A stretch of DNA of 64,000 nt from assembly GCA_035459025.1 (NCBI GenBank), contig DATHYT010000090.1:23020-87019 (forward strand). The letters are read 5' to 3'. This stretch comes from JAABQT01 sp035459025. GTDB taxonomy: Bacteria > Pseudomonadota > Gammaproteobacteria > Burkholderiales > SG8-39. The notes under the pieces are model-generated. The model did no database searches, was not told where the DNA came from, and was given only the letters and a program-made list of their open reading frames with translations. Position numbers and translations under genes: made by a program. Below, piece after piece: positions 26,958 to 36,021 of the stretch (position 1 is its first letter; each line of letters begins with the position of its first letter).

Positions 26958-29680
26958 GTCTTCGCGGCGAGCTTGTCCAGCGTGGCCTGGAACGCCTGCA
27001 GGCGGTCGCGCTCCTGCTGTACCACGTGCGCGGGGGCGCGCTCGACGAAGGACGCGTTGGCGAGCTTGGCGCGGGCCTTGGCGATCTCGGCCTCGAGGCG
27101 GTTCACTTCCTTGGCGATGCGCTCGCGCTCGGCTTCTGGATCGACCTCGATGTGCGGCATGATCTTGTGGGGCCCGGCGACGGCAACCGGGGAGTCCGAC
27201 GCCGGCAAGTCGGCGACGCTCCTCAGATCCGATACCCGTGCCAGCGTCACGAATCCCGCTGCGGCGGAAGCGCTCAGCGTCCCGGTGACATAGAACGGAA
27301 TGCGTTCCTTCGGCGGGATCTTGGCTTCGCTTCGCAGATTGCGGCCGGCGTTCACCACTTCTTTCGCCAGCGCGATCTCGCGCTCCGCCGCTTCATCGAT
27401 CTTCTCCGGCTGGCTGCGCGGATACGGCGCAAGCATGATGGTCTCGCCGGTCTTGCCGGCGAGCGGCGCCACCCTTTGCCACAGCTCCTCGGTCACGAAG
27501 GGGATGATCGGGTGTGCGAGGCGCAGCGCCGCCTCGAGCACGCGCACCAGCGTGCGCCGCGTGCCGCGCTGCTGCGCCTGGTTGCCTTTGGCCAGCTGCT
27601 CTTTCGCCACCTCGACGTACCAGTCGCAGTACTCGTCCCACACGAAGCGGTAGATCGCGCCGGCGGCGTTGTCGAAGCGGTATTCGTCGAAGCCTTTCTC
27701 GACTTCGGCCTCGGCGCGCTGCAGCGTGCTCACGATCCAGCGGTCCCAGGCCGACAGCTCGACGGCGGCGCTGTCGTCCTGCCCGCAATCACGCCCTTCG
27801 GTGTTCATCAGCACGAAGCGCGTCGCGTTCCACAACTTGTTGCAGAAGTTCCTGTAGCCCTCGCAGCGCCCGAGGTCGAAATTGAGCGTGCGCGCAAACG
27901 TGGCCTGCGCCGCGAAGGTGAAGCGCAGCGCGTCGGCGCCGAAGGCGGGGATCCCCTGCGGATAGTGCGCGCGCACGTATTTCTCGATCTTCGCCTTGTG
28001 ATCGGCGCGCAGCAGCCCGAGCGTCGACTTGGCGAGCAGCTCGGGCAGCGTGATGCCGTCGATGAGGTCGAGCGGATCGAGCGTGTTGCCCTTTGATTTG
28101 GACATCTTCTCGCCCTCGGCGTCGCGCACGATGGCGTTGATGTAGACGTGGCGGAACGGCACCCGGCCGGTGAAGTGGCGCGTCATCATGATCATGCGCG
28201 CGACCCAGAAGAAGATGATGTCGAAGCCCGTGATCAGTACGGAGGAGGGCAGGAACACGTCCAGGTCCTTCGTCTTCTCCGGCCAGCCGAGCGAGGAGAA
28301 CGGCACCAGGGCGGAGGAGAACCAGGTGTCGAGCACGTCTTCGTCGCGACGCAGCTTGGCGCCGCCCGCCTTGGCGCGCGCCTCGTCCTCGCTGCGCGCC
28401 ACGGTGATGTTGCCGGACTCGTCGTACCAGGCCGGGATCTGGTGGCCCCACCACAGCTGGCGCGAGATGCACCAGTCCTGGATGTTCTCCAGCCAGTGGT
28501 CGTAGGTGCTGCGCCAGTGCTCGGGAAAGAACTTCACCTCGCCGCTCGCCACCGCCTCGAGGCCGGACCGCGCCAGCCCCTCCATCTTCACGAACCACTG
28601 GTCCGTGAGCATCGGCTCGACGATCTCGTTGGTGCGCCCGGAGCGCGGCACGCGCAGCCTGTAGGGCTTCTCCGAAACCAGCAGCCCCTGCTGCTTCAGG
28701 TCGGCGAGCACGCGCTTGCGCGCTTCGAACCGGTCGAGTCCCGCGTACGGCGTGCCCTTCACCTTCGCCTCGAGGGTCAGGACCTCGATCGGCGCGAGCC
28801 CGTGGCGCTGGCCGACGGCGAAGTCGTTGAAGTCGTGCGCCGGCGTGATCTTCACGCAGCCGGTGCCGAACGCGGGGTCGACGTAGTCGTCGGCGATGAC
28901 CGGGATCGTGCGGCCGGTGAGCGGCAGCCGCACCGTCTTGCCGACGAGCGCGGCGTAGCGCTCGTCCTTAGGGTTCACCGCGACCGCGACGTCGCCGAGC
29001 ATGGTCTCCGGCCGGGTGGTCGCCACCGTCACGCTGAAGCCTTCGCCCGGGTAGCGGATCTCCCAGATCTTGCCGTCTTCCTCCTCGCTGTCCACTTCGA
29101 GGTCGGACACCGCGGTGCCGAGCACGGGATCCCAGTTGACGAGCCGCTTGCCGCGGTAGATCAGGCCTTCCTCGTACAGCCGCACGAACACCTCGACCAC
29201 GGCGCGCGACATCTTCGCGTCCATGGTGAAGTAGCCGGCCTTCTGGCCTTCGGTGTCGGCGTAGGCCCAGTTGCCCGAGGCGCCCAGGCGGCGCATCTGG
29301 CCCATGATCGAGGCGCCGGAGCGCTGCTTCCACTGCCAGACGCGATCGACGAACTTCTCGCGCCCCAGCTCGTGGCGCGATTTGCCTTCGTCCTGCAGCT
29401 GGCGCTCGACCACGATCTGCGTGGCGATCCCCGCGTGGTCGGTGCCGACCACCCAGTTGGTGTTCGCGCCGCGCATGCGGTGGTAGCGGATCAGCGCATC
29501 CATCAGCGTCTGCTGGAACGCATGCCCCATGTGCAGCGTCCCGGTGACGTTCGGCGGCGGCAGCTGGATGCAGTAGGCGGGCCGCGCGTCAGCGCGGTGC
29601 GCGAACCAGCCCGCAGCTTCCCAGCGCCCATACCAGCGGGCCTCGACCGCGTGCGGATCGAAGCTCTTGTCGAGCGACAT
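26954..29680 (-). CDS. valS: Valyl-tRNA synthetase
   Basis: 908 residues, a class I synthetase that charges tRNA-Val and edits mischarged Thr. The HIGH-type motif is HMGH (50-53) within PPPNVTGTLHMGHAFQQ. KMSKS is in AEGEKMSKSKGNTLDP (about 530). The editing domain (about 190-350) contains TTRPETMLGDVAVAVNP. A C-terminal coiled coil (about 840-900) matches the usual ValS arm. It lies two bases after the small gene that follows holC, giving the conserved betaproteobacterial order pepA-holC-x-valS. Confidence 0.97.
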   Translation of the reverse strand: MSLDKSFDPHAVEARWYGRWEAAGWFAHRADARPAYCIQLPPPNVTGTLHMGHAFQQTLMDALIRYHRMRGANTNWVVGTDHAGIATQIVVERQLQDEGKSRHELGREKFVDRVWQWKQRSGASIMGQMRRLGASGNWAYADTEGQKAGYFTMDAKMSRAVVEVFVRLYEEGLIYRGKRLVNWDPVLGTAVSDLEVDSEEEDGKIWEIRYPGEGFSVTVATTRPETMLGDVAVAVNPKDERYAALVGKTVRLPLTGRTIPVIADDYVDPAFGTGCVKITPAHDFNDFAVGQRHGLAPIEVLTLEAKVKGTPYAGLDRFEARKRVLADLKQQGLLVSEKPYRLRVPRSGRTNEIVEPMLTDQWFVKMEGLARSGLEAVASGEVKFFPEHWRSTYDHWLENIQDWCISRQLWWGHQIPAWYDESGNITVARSEDEARAKAGGAKLRRDEDVLDTWFSSALVPFSSLGWPEKTKDLDVFLPSSVLITGFDIIFFWVARMIMMTRHFTGRVPFRHVYINAIVRDAEGEKMSKSKGNTLDPLDLIDGITLPELLAKSTLGLLRADHKAKIEKYVRAHYPQGIPAFGADALRFTFAAQATFARTLNFDLGRCEGYRNFCNKLWNATRFVLMNTEGRDCGQDDSAAVELSAWDRWIVSTLQRAEAEVEKGFDEYRFDNAAGAIYRFVWDEYCDWYVEVAKEQLAKGNQAQQRGTRRTLVRVLEAALRLAHPIIPFVTEELWQRVAPLAGKTGETIMLAPYPRSQPEKIDEAAEREIALAKEVVNAGRNLRSEAKIPPKERIPFYVTGTLSASAAAGFVTLARVSDLRSVADLPASDSPVAVAGPHKIMPHIEVDPEAERERIAKEVNRLEAEIAKARAKLANASFVERAPAHVVQQERDRLQAFQATLDKLAAKT

Positions 29681-29682
29681 CC

Positions 29683-30039
29683 TCAGCTGCCCGTGGAGGT
29701 GGAGCGCTTGGCGGCGAGGGCGCCGGCATCGAGCTTGCGCGCCTGCAGCTCGCGCGCCACGGCACCCGCCACCGCCTCGCGCAGCGCAGCGCGCAGCCCA
29801 TCGCCAAGCGCGGCGAGGGTGCGCTGCAGCTCGTTCTCCAGGCGCGCCAGCACCGCACGCTCGAGCTCGCGCGACAGCGCCTCCACGGCGGCCGCATCGA
29901 GGGCGGCCGGCCCCGCGGGCTTGGCCGGATCGACGATCTCGGTCAGCACCGGCAGGTCGTCGCCGCCGCCCTGAGACGCCTCCTGGTGGCGCCTGAGCAG
30001 CGCATCGACGCGCTGCACCAGAGGATTGGGATCACTCAC
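29683..30039 (-). CDS. Small helical protein of unknown function between holC and valS
   Basis: 118 residues from a GTG; it overlaps holC by eight bases. The N-terminus (DPNPLVQRVDALLRRHQ) is followed by a Pro-rich turn and two amphipathic helices (about 50-100, ELERAVLARLENELQRTL and the following Ala/Arg-rich stretch), suggesting a coiled-coil or membrane-surface protein. I know similar small ORFs at this position in betaproteobacterial genomes but no function. Confidence 0.72.
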   Translation of the reverse strand: MSDPNPLVQRVDALLRRHQEASQGGGDDLPVLTEIVDPAKPAGPAALDAAAVEALSRELERAVLARLENELQRTLAALGDGLRAALREAVAGAVARELQARKLDAGALAAKRSTSTGS

Positions 30040-30466
30040 TGCGGCTCGCTCCGGCGAGATCGTGGCTGGCGACGCGGTAGCCGCGCTCGCGATAGAAGCG
30101 GTAGCGCTCGCGCGCCGCCTGGCGGTCGCCGTCGTCGCGCGCCACCACCTCGAGCAGGCGCTCGTAGCGCTCGAATGCGGGCGGCGTGTCCGGCCCGAGG
30201 TTGAGCAGGATGTCGCACTCGGCGGCGCTGCCGACATCGGCGGCGATGAGCACGGGCGTCTCCGCGGCAAGCGCGTCCCCGTCGCGGCAGTGCGGCACGA
30301 AGCCGGTGGCCGGCCAAGTCCACAGCAGCCGGTCGATGCTCTGCGCGGTATCGGGCTGCGGGGCGTAGATCAGCAGCCGCTTGCCTTGCGCCAGCGCCTT
30401 GCCGGCCAGGCGGCAGGCCACCTGCAGCTTGTCCGCGGCGTTGAAGTAGAAATCGACGCTGGTCAT
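30032..30466 (-). CDS. holC: DNA polymerase III chi subunit
   Basis: 144 residues. The chi subunit binds SSB and, through psi, the clamp loader of the replicative polymerase. Family features are the opening VDFYFNAADKLQVACRLAGKA, the IYAPQPD strand and the C-terminal RERYRFYRERGY helix. The ATG overlaps the pepA stop (ATGA), the classical pepA-holC coupling. Length fits E. coli HolC (147 residues). Confidence 0.93.
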   Translation of the reverse strand: MTSVDFYFNAADKLQVACRLAGKALAQGKRLLIYAPQPDTAQSIDRLLWTWPATGFVPHCRDGDALAAETPVLIAADVGSAAECDILLNLGPDTPPAFERYERLLEVVARDDGDRQAARERYRFYRERGYRVASHDLAGASRSE

Positions 30467-31968
30467 CGTCCCGCGTTCGCGAGCGCAAAGCGCACCAGCA
30501 GCGGCACCGGCCGGCCGGTGGAGCCCTTGTCGCGGCCGCTCTTCCACGCCGTGCCGGCGATGTCGAGGTGCGCCCAGCGCAGCTTCTTGGTGAAGCGGGC
30601 GAGATAGCACGCCGCGGTGACGCTGCCCGCGGGCCGCCCGCCGATATTCGCCATGTCGGCGAAGTTCGAGCGCAGCTGCTCCTGGTAGTCCTCCCACAGC
30701 GGCATCGGCCACACGCGGTCCCAGGCGTCCTCGCCGGCCGCGCGCAGCTTCTCGGCGAGCTTGTCGTCGTTGGCGAACAGGCCCGTGGCCACGTGCCCCA
30801 GCGCGATGACGCAGGCGCCGGTGAGCGTCGCGATGTCGATTACCGCGTCGGGTTTGAAGCGCTCCGCATAGGTGAGCGCGTCGCACAGGATGAGGCGACC
30901 CTCGGCGTCGGTGTTCAGGATCTCCACGGTCTGCCCCGACAGGGTCTTCACCACATCGCCCGGGCGCGTCGCCTGGCCGCCGGGCATGTTCTCGCAGGTC
31001 GGCACCACGCCGATGACGTTCACCGGCGCCTTCATCCCGGCCAGCGCGCGTATTGCGCCCAGCACGCTGCCGGCGCCCGACATGTCGTACTTCATCTCGT
31101 CCATCTCGCCGGCGGGCTTCAGCGAAATTCCGCCGGTGTCGAAGGTGATGCCCTTGCCGACCAGGACCAGCGGCGCAGCCTTCTTCGCGCCGCCCATGTA
31201 GCGCAGGACGATCAGCTTGGGCGGCTGGTGCGAGCCGCGCGTTACCGCCAGCAGCGCCCCCATGCCCAGGCGCTGCATGTCGCGGCGCTCCAGCACCTCG
31301 AGGCCGAGCTTGAACTGGCGCGCGAGCTTCTTCGCCTCGTCCGCCAGGTAGGAGGGCGTGCAGATGTTGGGCGGCAGGTTCCCCAACGTGCGCGCGAGCG
31401 CGACGCCTTCAGCCGTCGCCGCCGCCTCGCGCAACGCATTGCGCGCCTGCTCGGTCACCGCTTCACCGTGGATCGCGAGCGTCACCTCGGCCAGCGCGGG
31501 TGCGGGCGGCTTCTTCTGCGTCTTCAGCTGGTCGAAGCGGTAAAAGGCATCGCGCAACGCCAGGGCCGCCTGCCGCACGCTCCAGGCCATGGCACGACGA
31601 CCGACCTTCAGCTCGGCGAAGTAGAGCACGGCGTCGCGCGCACCGAGCTCGCGCAGCGCAACCGCAGCGCCATGCACGGCCTTGCGAAAGGCGGTTTCCG
31701 CGAATTCCTTCTGTTCCCCCAGCCCGACAAGGAGCACGCGCTCCGCAGCGAGGCCGGGCACGTTGTGCAGCAGCAACGTCGAGCCAGGCTTGGCGCTCAG
31801 GTCGCCGTGCGCCAGCACCGTGGCGAGCCGGCCGCGCGCAGCGCGGTCAGCCGCAGCCGCGGCGCGCGTGAGCACAGGTGCGCCGGCGCCGGTAGCCTGA
31901 TAGACGCCGAGCACGAGACAGCCGGTCTTCGCGCCCTGGGGCGCCAGCGCACGTATGCTAAATTCCAC
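30463..31968 (-). CDS. pepA: Leucyl aminopeptidase PepA (M17)
   Basis: 501 residues from a GTG preceded by GGGAGA at a good distance; no ATG is available nearby. M17 motifs for the two-metal site are complete: VGKGITFDTGGISLKP, the KYDMSGA segment and NTDAEGRLILCDAL, with the active Lys and Arg. PepA is a hexameric cytosolic aminopeptidase and in some bacteria also a DNA-binding factor. It is divergent from lptF with a 36-base gap. Confidence 0.95.
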   Translation of the reverse strand: MEFSIRALAPQGAKTGCLVLGVYQATGAGAPVLTRAAAAADRAARGRLATVLAHGDLSAKPGSTLLLHNVPGLAAERVLLVGLGEQKEFAETAFRKAVHGAAVALRELGARDAVLYFAELKVGRRAMAWSVRQAALALRDAFYRFDQLKTQKKPPAPALAEVTLAIHGEAVTEQARNALREAAATAEGVALARTLGNLPPNICTPSYLADEAKKLARQFKLGLEVLERRDMQRLGMGALLAVTRGSHQPPKLIVLRYMGGAKKAAPLVLVGKGITFDTGGISLKPAGEMDEMKYDMSGAGSVLGAIRALAGMKAPVNVIGVVPTCENMPGGQATRPGDVVKTLSGQTVEILNTDAEGRLILCDALTYAERFKPDAVIDIATLTGACVIALGHVATGLFANDDKLAEKLRAAGEDAWDRVWPMPLWEDYQEQLRSNFADMANIGGRPAGSVTAACYLARFTKKLRWAHLDIAGTAWKSGRDKGSTGRPVPLLVRFALANAGR

Positions 31969-32004
31969 CCGAATCTCCCGTGTAATGAGTGCTTTAAGTA
32001 TCGC

Positions 32005-33081
32005 ATGATCTTTCACCGCGCGCTGCTGCGTGAGTTCGCGCAACTGGCGACCGCGGTGTTCCTGTCGCTGTTCCTGATCGCCATCACGACGCGCCTGGTG
32101 CGCCTGCTCGGACAGGCGGCGGGCGGCAAGATTCCGACCGACGCCGTGGTCGCCTTCCTCGGCTTCTTCGCGCTCAATGCGCTTCCGTTGCTGCTGTCGC
32201 TGACGCTGTTCGTCACAGTGCTGCTCACGGTGACGCGCAGCTACCGCGACTCCGAGATGGTGATCTGGTTCAGCGCCGGCCTGTCGCTCGCCGCCTGGGT
32301 ACGCCCGGTGCTCGCGTTCGCCCTGCCGCTGGTGGCGCTGATCGCAACCCTGTCGATGGTGATCGCGCCCTGGGCCGTGCGCATGAGCGAGCAGTACCGC
32401 AGCCGCGTGGATGCTCGCGACGACGTGGCGCGCGTCGACCCGGGCGTGTTCCGCGAGTCGCGCTCGCGCGACCGCGTGTTCTTCGTCGAGTCGGAGGGCG
32501 CCGCCGCCGGGGAGGTGCGGAACGTGTTCGTCAACTCGGTGCAGCACGGGCGCACCGGCGTCATGTTCAGCCGCCGCGGCCTCGTCGAGACCGCACCCAA
32601 CGGCGATCGCTTCATCGTGATGCTCGATGGCCGGCGCTACGAAGGCGTGCCGGGCGAGGCCGATTACCGCGTCATGGAATTCGAGCGCTACGAGGCGCGC
32701 GTCGAGTCCGCGGCTGGCGAGGAGCCGGTGCCGACGCACAAGAGCCTGTCGACGCTCGCGCTGCTGGGGAATCCGACGCACGTAAACCACGGCGAGCTGG
32801 TGTGGCGCATCGGCGTTCCGCTTTCGGCGCTGATCCTGGCGCTGCTCGCTATCCCGATGAGCTTCGTCAACCCGCGAGCGGGGCGCTCGGTGAACCTGCT
32901 GTTCGCGCTGCTCGCCTATCTCGTGTACCAGAACCTGCTGAGCGTCAGCCAGGCGCGGGTGGCGCAAGGCCGGCTCGACTTTTCCCTGGGATGGTGGCTG
33001 GTGCACGCGGCCGTGCTCGCGGTGCTCTTGGTGCTGTTCGCGCAGCGCATGACGTTGCGGCGCTCGAGGTTGCGGGGTTGA
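32005..33081 (+). CDS. lptF: LPS export permease LptF
   Basis: 358 residues of the YjgP/YjgQ family. Six TM helices in two groups of three (about 10-120 and 265-350) flank a periplasmic beta-jellyroll domain (about 125-255, with GVMFSRRGLVE and the VEFERYEARVES-like edge). LptF pairs with LptG and LptB to extract LPS from the inner membrane. The start is the ATG just upstream of IFHRALLREF, the usual N-terminus. lptG follows after four bases. Confidence 0.95.
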   Translation: MIFHRALLREFAQLATAVFLSLFLIAITTRLVRLLGQAAGGKIPTDAVVAFLGFFALNALPLLLSLTLFVTVLLTVTRSYRDSEMVIWFSAGLSLAAWVRPVLAFALPLVALIATLSMVIAPWAVRMSEQYRSRVDARDDVARVDPGVFRESRSRDRVFFVESEGAAAGEVRNVFVNSVQHGRTGVMFSRRGLVETAPNGDRFIVMLDGRRYEGVPGEADYRVMEFERYEARVESAAGEEPVPTHKSLSTLALLGNPTHVNHGELVWRIGVPLSALILALLAIPMSFVNPRAGRSVNLLFALLAYLVYQNLLSVSQARVAQGRLDFSLGWWLVHAAVLAVLLVLFAQRMTLRRSRLRG

Positions 33082-33085
33082 GACG

Positions 33086-34171
33086 ATGACGGGCGCAACC
33101 CGTACGCTAAACCGCTACCTCGCGCGCGAAGTGCTGGCGGCGGTGAGCTTCATCCTGCTCGGGTTTCTCGGCTTGTTCGCCTTTTTCGACCTGTTGGGCG
33201 AATTCCGCGACCTGGGCAAGGGCGAGTACAACCTGCGCCAGGTGTTCACCTACGTGCTGCTGTCCACGCCGACGCACGCCTATGAGCTGCTGCCGGTGGC
33301 GGTGCTGATCGGCACGCTCTACGTGCTGGCGCACCTCGCCAACAATTCCGAGTTCACCGTGATGCGCGCCGCCGGCATGTCGCCGGGCCAGGCGAGCGGC
33401 ATGCTGCTGCGCACCGGCCTCGTGTTCGCTGCGCTCACCTTCGCCATCGGCGAGTGGGTGGCGCCGGCCGCGGAAGAAGCGGCGCAACAGGTGCGCATGC
33501 GCGCGTTCTCCTCTGCCATCGGCCAAGATCTGCACTCGGGGCTGTGGTTCAGGGATGAGCGCGCGTTCATCAACGTGCGCGAAGCGCGCGAAGCGAGCCG
33601 GCTGAACGGCGTGCGCATCTACGAGTTCGACGCCGATTACCGCTTGGACAGCATCACCTCGGCAGCGCTCGGCGAGTACTTGGAGCAGGGCGCCTGGCGC
33701 CTGAGCAAGGTGGTGCAGACCCGCTTCACCGGGGAAGGCCCGCGCACGACGCACCTTGCGCAGACGCAATGGCGCACCGCCGTAACGCCTGAGCTGATCG
33801 GCGTGCTGGTGGTCGATCCCGAGCGCATGTCGGCGTGGAGCCTGTACCGCTACACCCAGCACCTGGCGGGCAACCGCCAGAAGACGGGGCGCTATGAGAT
33901 CGCGCTGTGGAAGAAGCTCTTTTACCCGATCGCCACGCTGGTGATGATGGCGCTCGCGCTGCCGTTCGCGTACATGCACGCTCGCTCCGGCATGGTGGGC
34001 CTGAAGGTATTCCTCGGCATCATGCTGGGCATCTTCTTCCACATGCTGAACGGCCTCTTTGCCCATATCGGCCTGCTGCAGGACTGGCCGCCGTTTGCCG
34101 CCGCCGCCGTGCCGGGGACGGCGTTCTTTCTCGCCGCGGTGCTGATGATGTGGTGGGTCGAGCGGCGCTAG
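33086..34171 (+). CDS. lptG: LPS export permease LptG
   Basis: 361 residues, same layout as LptF: TM helices at about 18-40, 60-85 and 100-120, a periplasmic domain (about 125-260), and three C-terminal helices (about 280-360). The N-terminal RYLAREVLAAVSFILLGFL and the MRAAGMSPGQ loop are typical of LptG. It completes the LptFG pair; lptB is not in the window. The stop overlaps the end of the convergent RDD gene by four bases. Confidence 0.95.
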   Translation: MTGATRTLNRYLAREVLAAVSFILLGFLGLFAFFDLLGEFRDLGKGEYNLRQVFTYVLLSTPTHAYELLPVAVLIGTLYVLAHLANNSEFTVMRAAGMSPGQASGMLLRTGLVFAALTFAIGEWVAPAAEEAAQQVRMRAFSSAIGQDLHSGLWFRDERAFINVREAREASRLNGVRIYEFDADYRLDSITSAALGEYLEQGAWRLSKVVQTRFTGEGPRTTHLAQTQWRTAVTPELIGVLVVDPERMSAWSLYRYTQHLAGNRQKTGRYEIALWKKLFYPIATLVMMALALPFAYMHARSGMVGLKVFLGIMLGIFFHMLNGLFAHIGLLQDWPPFAAAAVPGTAFFLAAVLMMWWVERR

Positions 34172-34554
34172 GCGAGCACGAGCCGCGTGCCCGCCAGCCG
34201 ATCGTGCAGGAACTGGCCGTCGCGGTCGGCGAGGGACCAGATTATCGAGATGCCGGTCGGCACGAGGACGAGCGCGCAGGCGAAGCGCAGCAGCGCGCGG
34301 CCCGGCGTCACGTTTACCAGGCGTACGCGCCAGGCCTTCATCGCCAGCGTCTGGCCGCCGCGCAGCCAGCACCACAAGAAGTAGGCGGCGAACACGGCGG
34401 CGAGAAACGCCTGGTGCGCGCGCAGCAGCCAGCCTTCGAGCGGCGCCGCGCCCGAAGCGAAATGGAAGGCGGAGCCGGCGAAGAAGGCGACGGCAAACAG
34501 CAGCAGCGCCTCGTACAGCATGCCGCCCAGGCGGCGCGCGAGGCCCGGCGTCAC
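34168..34554 (-). CDS. RDD-family membrane protein
   Basis: 128 residues from a GTG overlapping the DUF3106 stop (GTGA). The opening ARRLGGMLYEALLL is the RDD-type start in which the Arg and Asp residues are partly replaced. Three TM helices are visible (about 12-30, 45-65 and 95-115). TLAMKAWRVRLV is the conserved loop after TM2. RDD proteins are small inner-membrane proteins of mostly unknown function. It closes the sigma factor operon. Confidence 0.82.
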   Translation of the reverse strand: MTPGLARRLGGMLYEALLLFAVAFFAGSAFHFASGAAPLEGWLLRAHQAFLAAVFAAYFLWCWLRGGQTLAMKAWRVRLVNVTPGRALLRFACALVLVPTGISIIWSLADRDGQFLHDRLAGTRLVLA

Positions 34555-34958
34555 TTCGCCGGCGCGGGCTTCTTGGGCGGCGGCAACGACTGGTACTCGT
34601 CCCACTGCTGGCGCAAGTCGCCGCGCTGCTCGGGCGGCACCTTGCTGATGCGGCGGTAGTTCTCGCGCGCCTGCTTGCGCTGCGCCGGTGTGAGCTTGGC
34701 CCATTTCTTCATGTTCGACTGCACGCGTTTTTGGCCGACGGGCGTCATCTTCGGATAGCGCTTGGCGACGCCGATCCACTTCACGCGCTGCACCGGTTCG
34801 AGGCGATCCCATTCGGCCTCGAGGGGCGCGAGGATCGTCCGCTGCTCCGCGCTCAGCTGCTGCCAGCGACGGTCCGGCTCCGGGGCGGCGCCCGCCGGTG
34901 CCGCCGTGAGCAGCAGCGCCGCCGCTAGGGCTGCTGCGAGGCGCGCCGCTTGAGCCAC
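34551..34958 (-). CDS. DUF3106 exported protein
   Basis: 135 residues with a signal peptide (about 1-24, ending AGA-APE). The mature part is a set of short Arg/Lys/Gln-rich helices with W-x-x-L patterns (DRRWQQLSAEQRTIL, MKKWAKLTPAQRKQARENYRR), the DUF3106 pattern known mainly from Betaproteobacteria. A Pro-rich tail follows. It overlaps the DUF3619 gene by 34 bases. LSAEQ and LTPAQ resemble LTxxQ motifs of periplasmic stress proteins. Confidence 0.85.
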   Translation of the reverse strand: MAQAARLAAALAAALLLTAAPAGAAPEPDRRWQQLSAEQRTILAPLEAEWDRLEPVQRVKWIGVAKRYPKMTPVGQKRVQSNMKKWAKLTPAQRKQARENYRRISKVPPEQRGDLRQQWDEYQSLPPPKKPAPAK

Positions 34959-35308
34959 GCTGCGAAACCCTGGTCCAGGTAGGCGTCGATCGGCAGGTCG
35001 CTGGAGAGCAGCTGCGCGTCCAGCTCCTCAAGCTCGGCCGCGCGCTGCTGCTGCTGCCACGCATAGGTGGTGGCGAACGCGACGGCGAGGACCAGGAGCG
35101 GCAGCAGCACGCGCAGCGACAGGCCGCGCGCGCCGCCGAGGCGACCCAGCGCGTTGCTGGCAAGGGCGAGCCCTGCCGCGGCCTCAGGCCGCTGGTGCGC
35201 GAGCGCCTGCTCGCGCGCGGCGCGCAGCCGCGCGGCCACCCGGGCATCCAGGTGCAGCCCCTGGTTCAACGCCTGGCGGACGCGGAGGGCGAATTGCGAT
35301 TCGTTCAT
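34925..35308 (-). CDS. DUF3619 single-TM protein, anti-sigma-like
   Basis: 127 residues. A cytoplasmic N-terminal helix (ESQFALRVRQALNQG) is followed by an Ala/Arg-rich helix, one TM segment (about 68-85, LRVLLPLLVLAVAFATTYAW) and a periplasmic tail (DLPIDAYLDQGFAAWL). The layout of N-in, one TM, and a position directly after a sigma gene is that of membrane anti-sigma factors, and I infer that role. DUF3619 is a betaproteobacterial family. Confidence 0.82.
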   Translation of the reverse strand: MNESQFALRVRQALNQGLHLDARVAARLRAAREQALAHQRPEAAAGLALASNALGRLGGARGLSLRVLLPLLVLAVAFATTYAWQQQQRAAELEELDAQLLSSDLPIDAYLDQGFAAWLKRRASQQP

Positions 35309-35312
35309 GGGC

Positions 35313-35987
35313 TTACAGCGTAATACCGCGCGCCTTGAGGGCTACGGCCAAGGCATGCGCTGCCCGTGAGCAGTGCGTTTTCACGCTGCCCTCGGAGCAG
35401 CCCATGGCGCGAGCGGTGTCGGCAACGTCCAATTCCTCCCAATAACGCATGAGAAACGCCTCCCGTTGACGCGCCGGCAGCTTCTCGATCTCTTGTTCAA
35501 TTATTTCAACAACTTGCGACCGCTCAAGGTGCTGCGGCGGAGCGTCTTCGGCGTTCGACTCGCCGGCCGCGGCCAAAGTTTCGAGCGGATCGGCGTCGTC
35601 GTCCCCGGCGTGGCCCGGCAGCAACGACGAAAACAGCGTCACCCACCCCGCGCGTACCCGCTGCCGCCGGTACCAGTCGCGGATCGCGTTCTGCAGGATG
35701 CGCTGGAACAGCATCGGCAGCTCCGTGCCGGGGCGCTCGCCGTACTTCTCCGCCAGCCGCAGCATCGCGTCCTGCACGATGTCGAGCGCCGCCTGCTCGT
35801 CACGCACGGCATACAGGGCCTGCTTGAAGGCGCGCCGCTCCACGCCCTCGAGGAAGGCCGAAAGCTCGCTGCGCGAGGCCAGTGGTTCTCCCTTCCTCCG
35901 ACGCCCGGGGTGCGGTTTGCGGGCGATGTTACCAAAAGCGCCCCGAACAGCCGCGGCCCGTTGCTTGACCGCAATGCAACAAGTCAT
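35313..35987 (-). CDS. ECF-type RNA polymerase sigma factor
   Basis: Sigma region 2 is in AFKQALYAVRDEQAALDIVQDAM, and region 4 in LPARQREAFLMRYWEELDVADTARAMGCSEGSVKTH. The coordinates use the only canonical in-frame start (ATG at 35987), which gives 224 residues. The first 35 residues do not look like a sigma factor, and that ATG lies in the ilv upstream region. A CTG at 35882, preceded by GGAGG and AAGGGAG, would give the family-typical start (x-A-S-R-S-E-L-S-A-F-L-E). I think the CTG start is the real one (189 residues). Co-transcribed with DUF3619, DUF3106 and RDD genes. Confidence 0.85.
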   Translation of the reverse strand: MTCCIAVKQRAAAVRGAFGNIARKPHPGRRRKGEPLASRSELSAFLEGVERRAFKQALYAVRDEQAALDIVQDAMLRLAEKYGERPGTELPMLFQRILQNAIRDWYRRQRVRAGWVTLFSSLLPGHAGDDDADPLETLAAAGESNAEDAPPQHLERSQVVEIIEQEIEKLPARQREAFLMRYWEELDVADTARAMGCSEGSVKTHCSRAAHALAVALKARGITL

Positions 35988-36021
35988 TAATGTTCAACGT
36001 TTTCCCCAGCCATCGCGGGTC

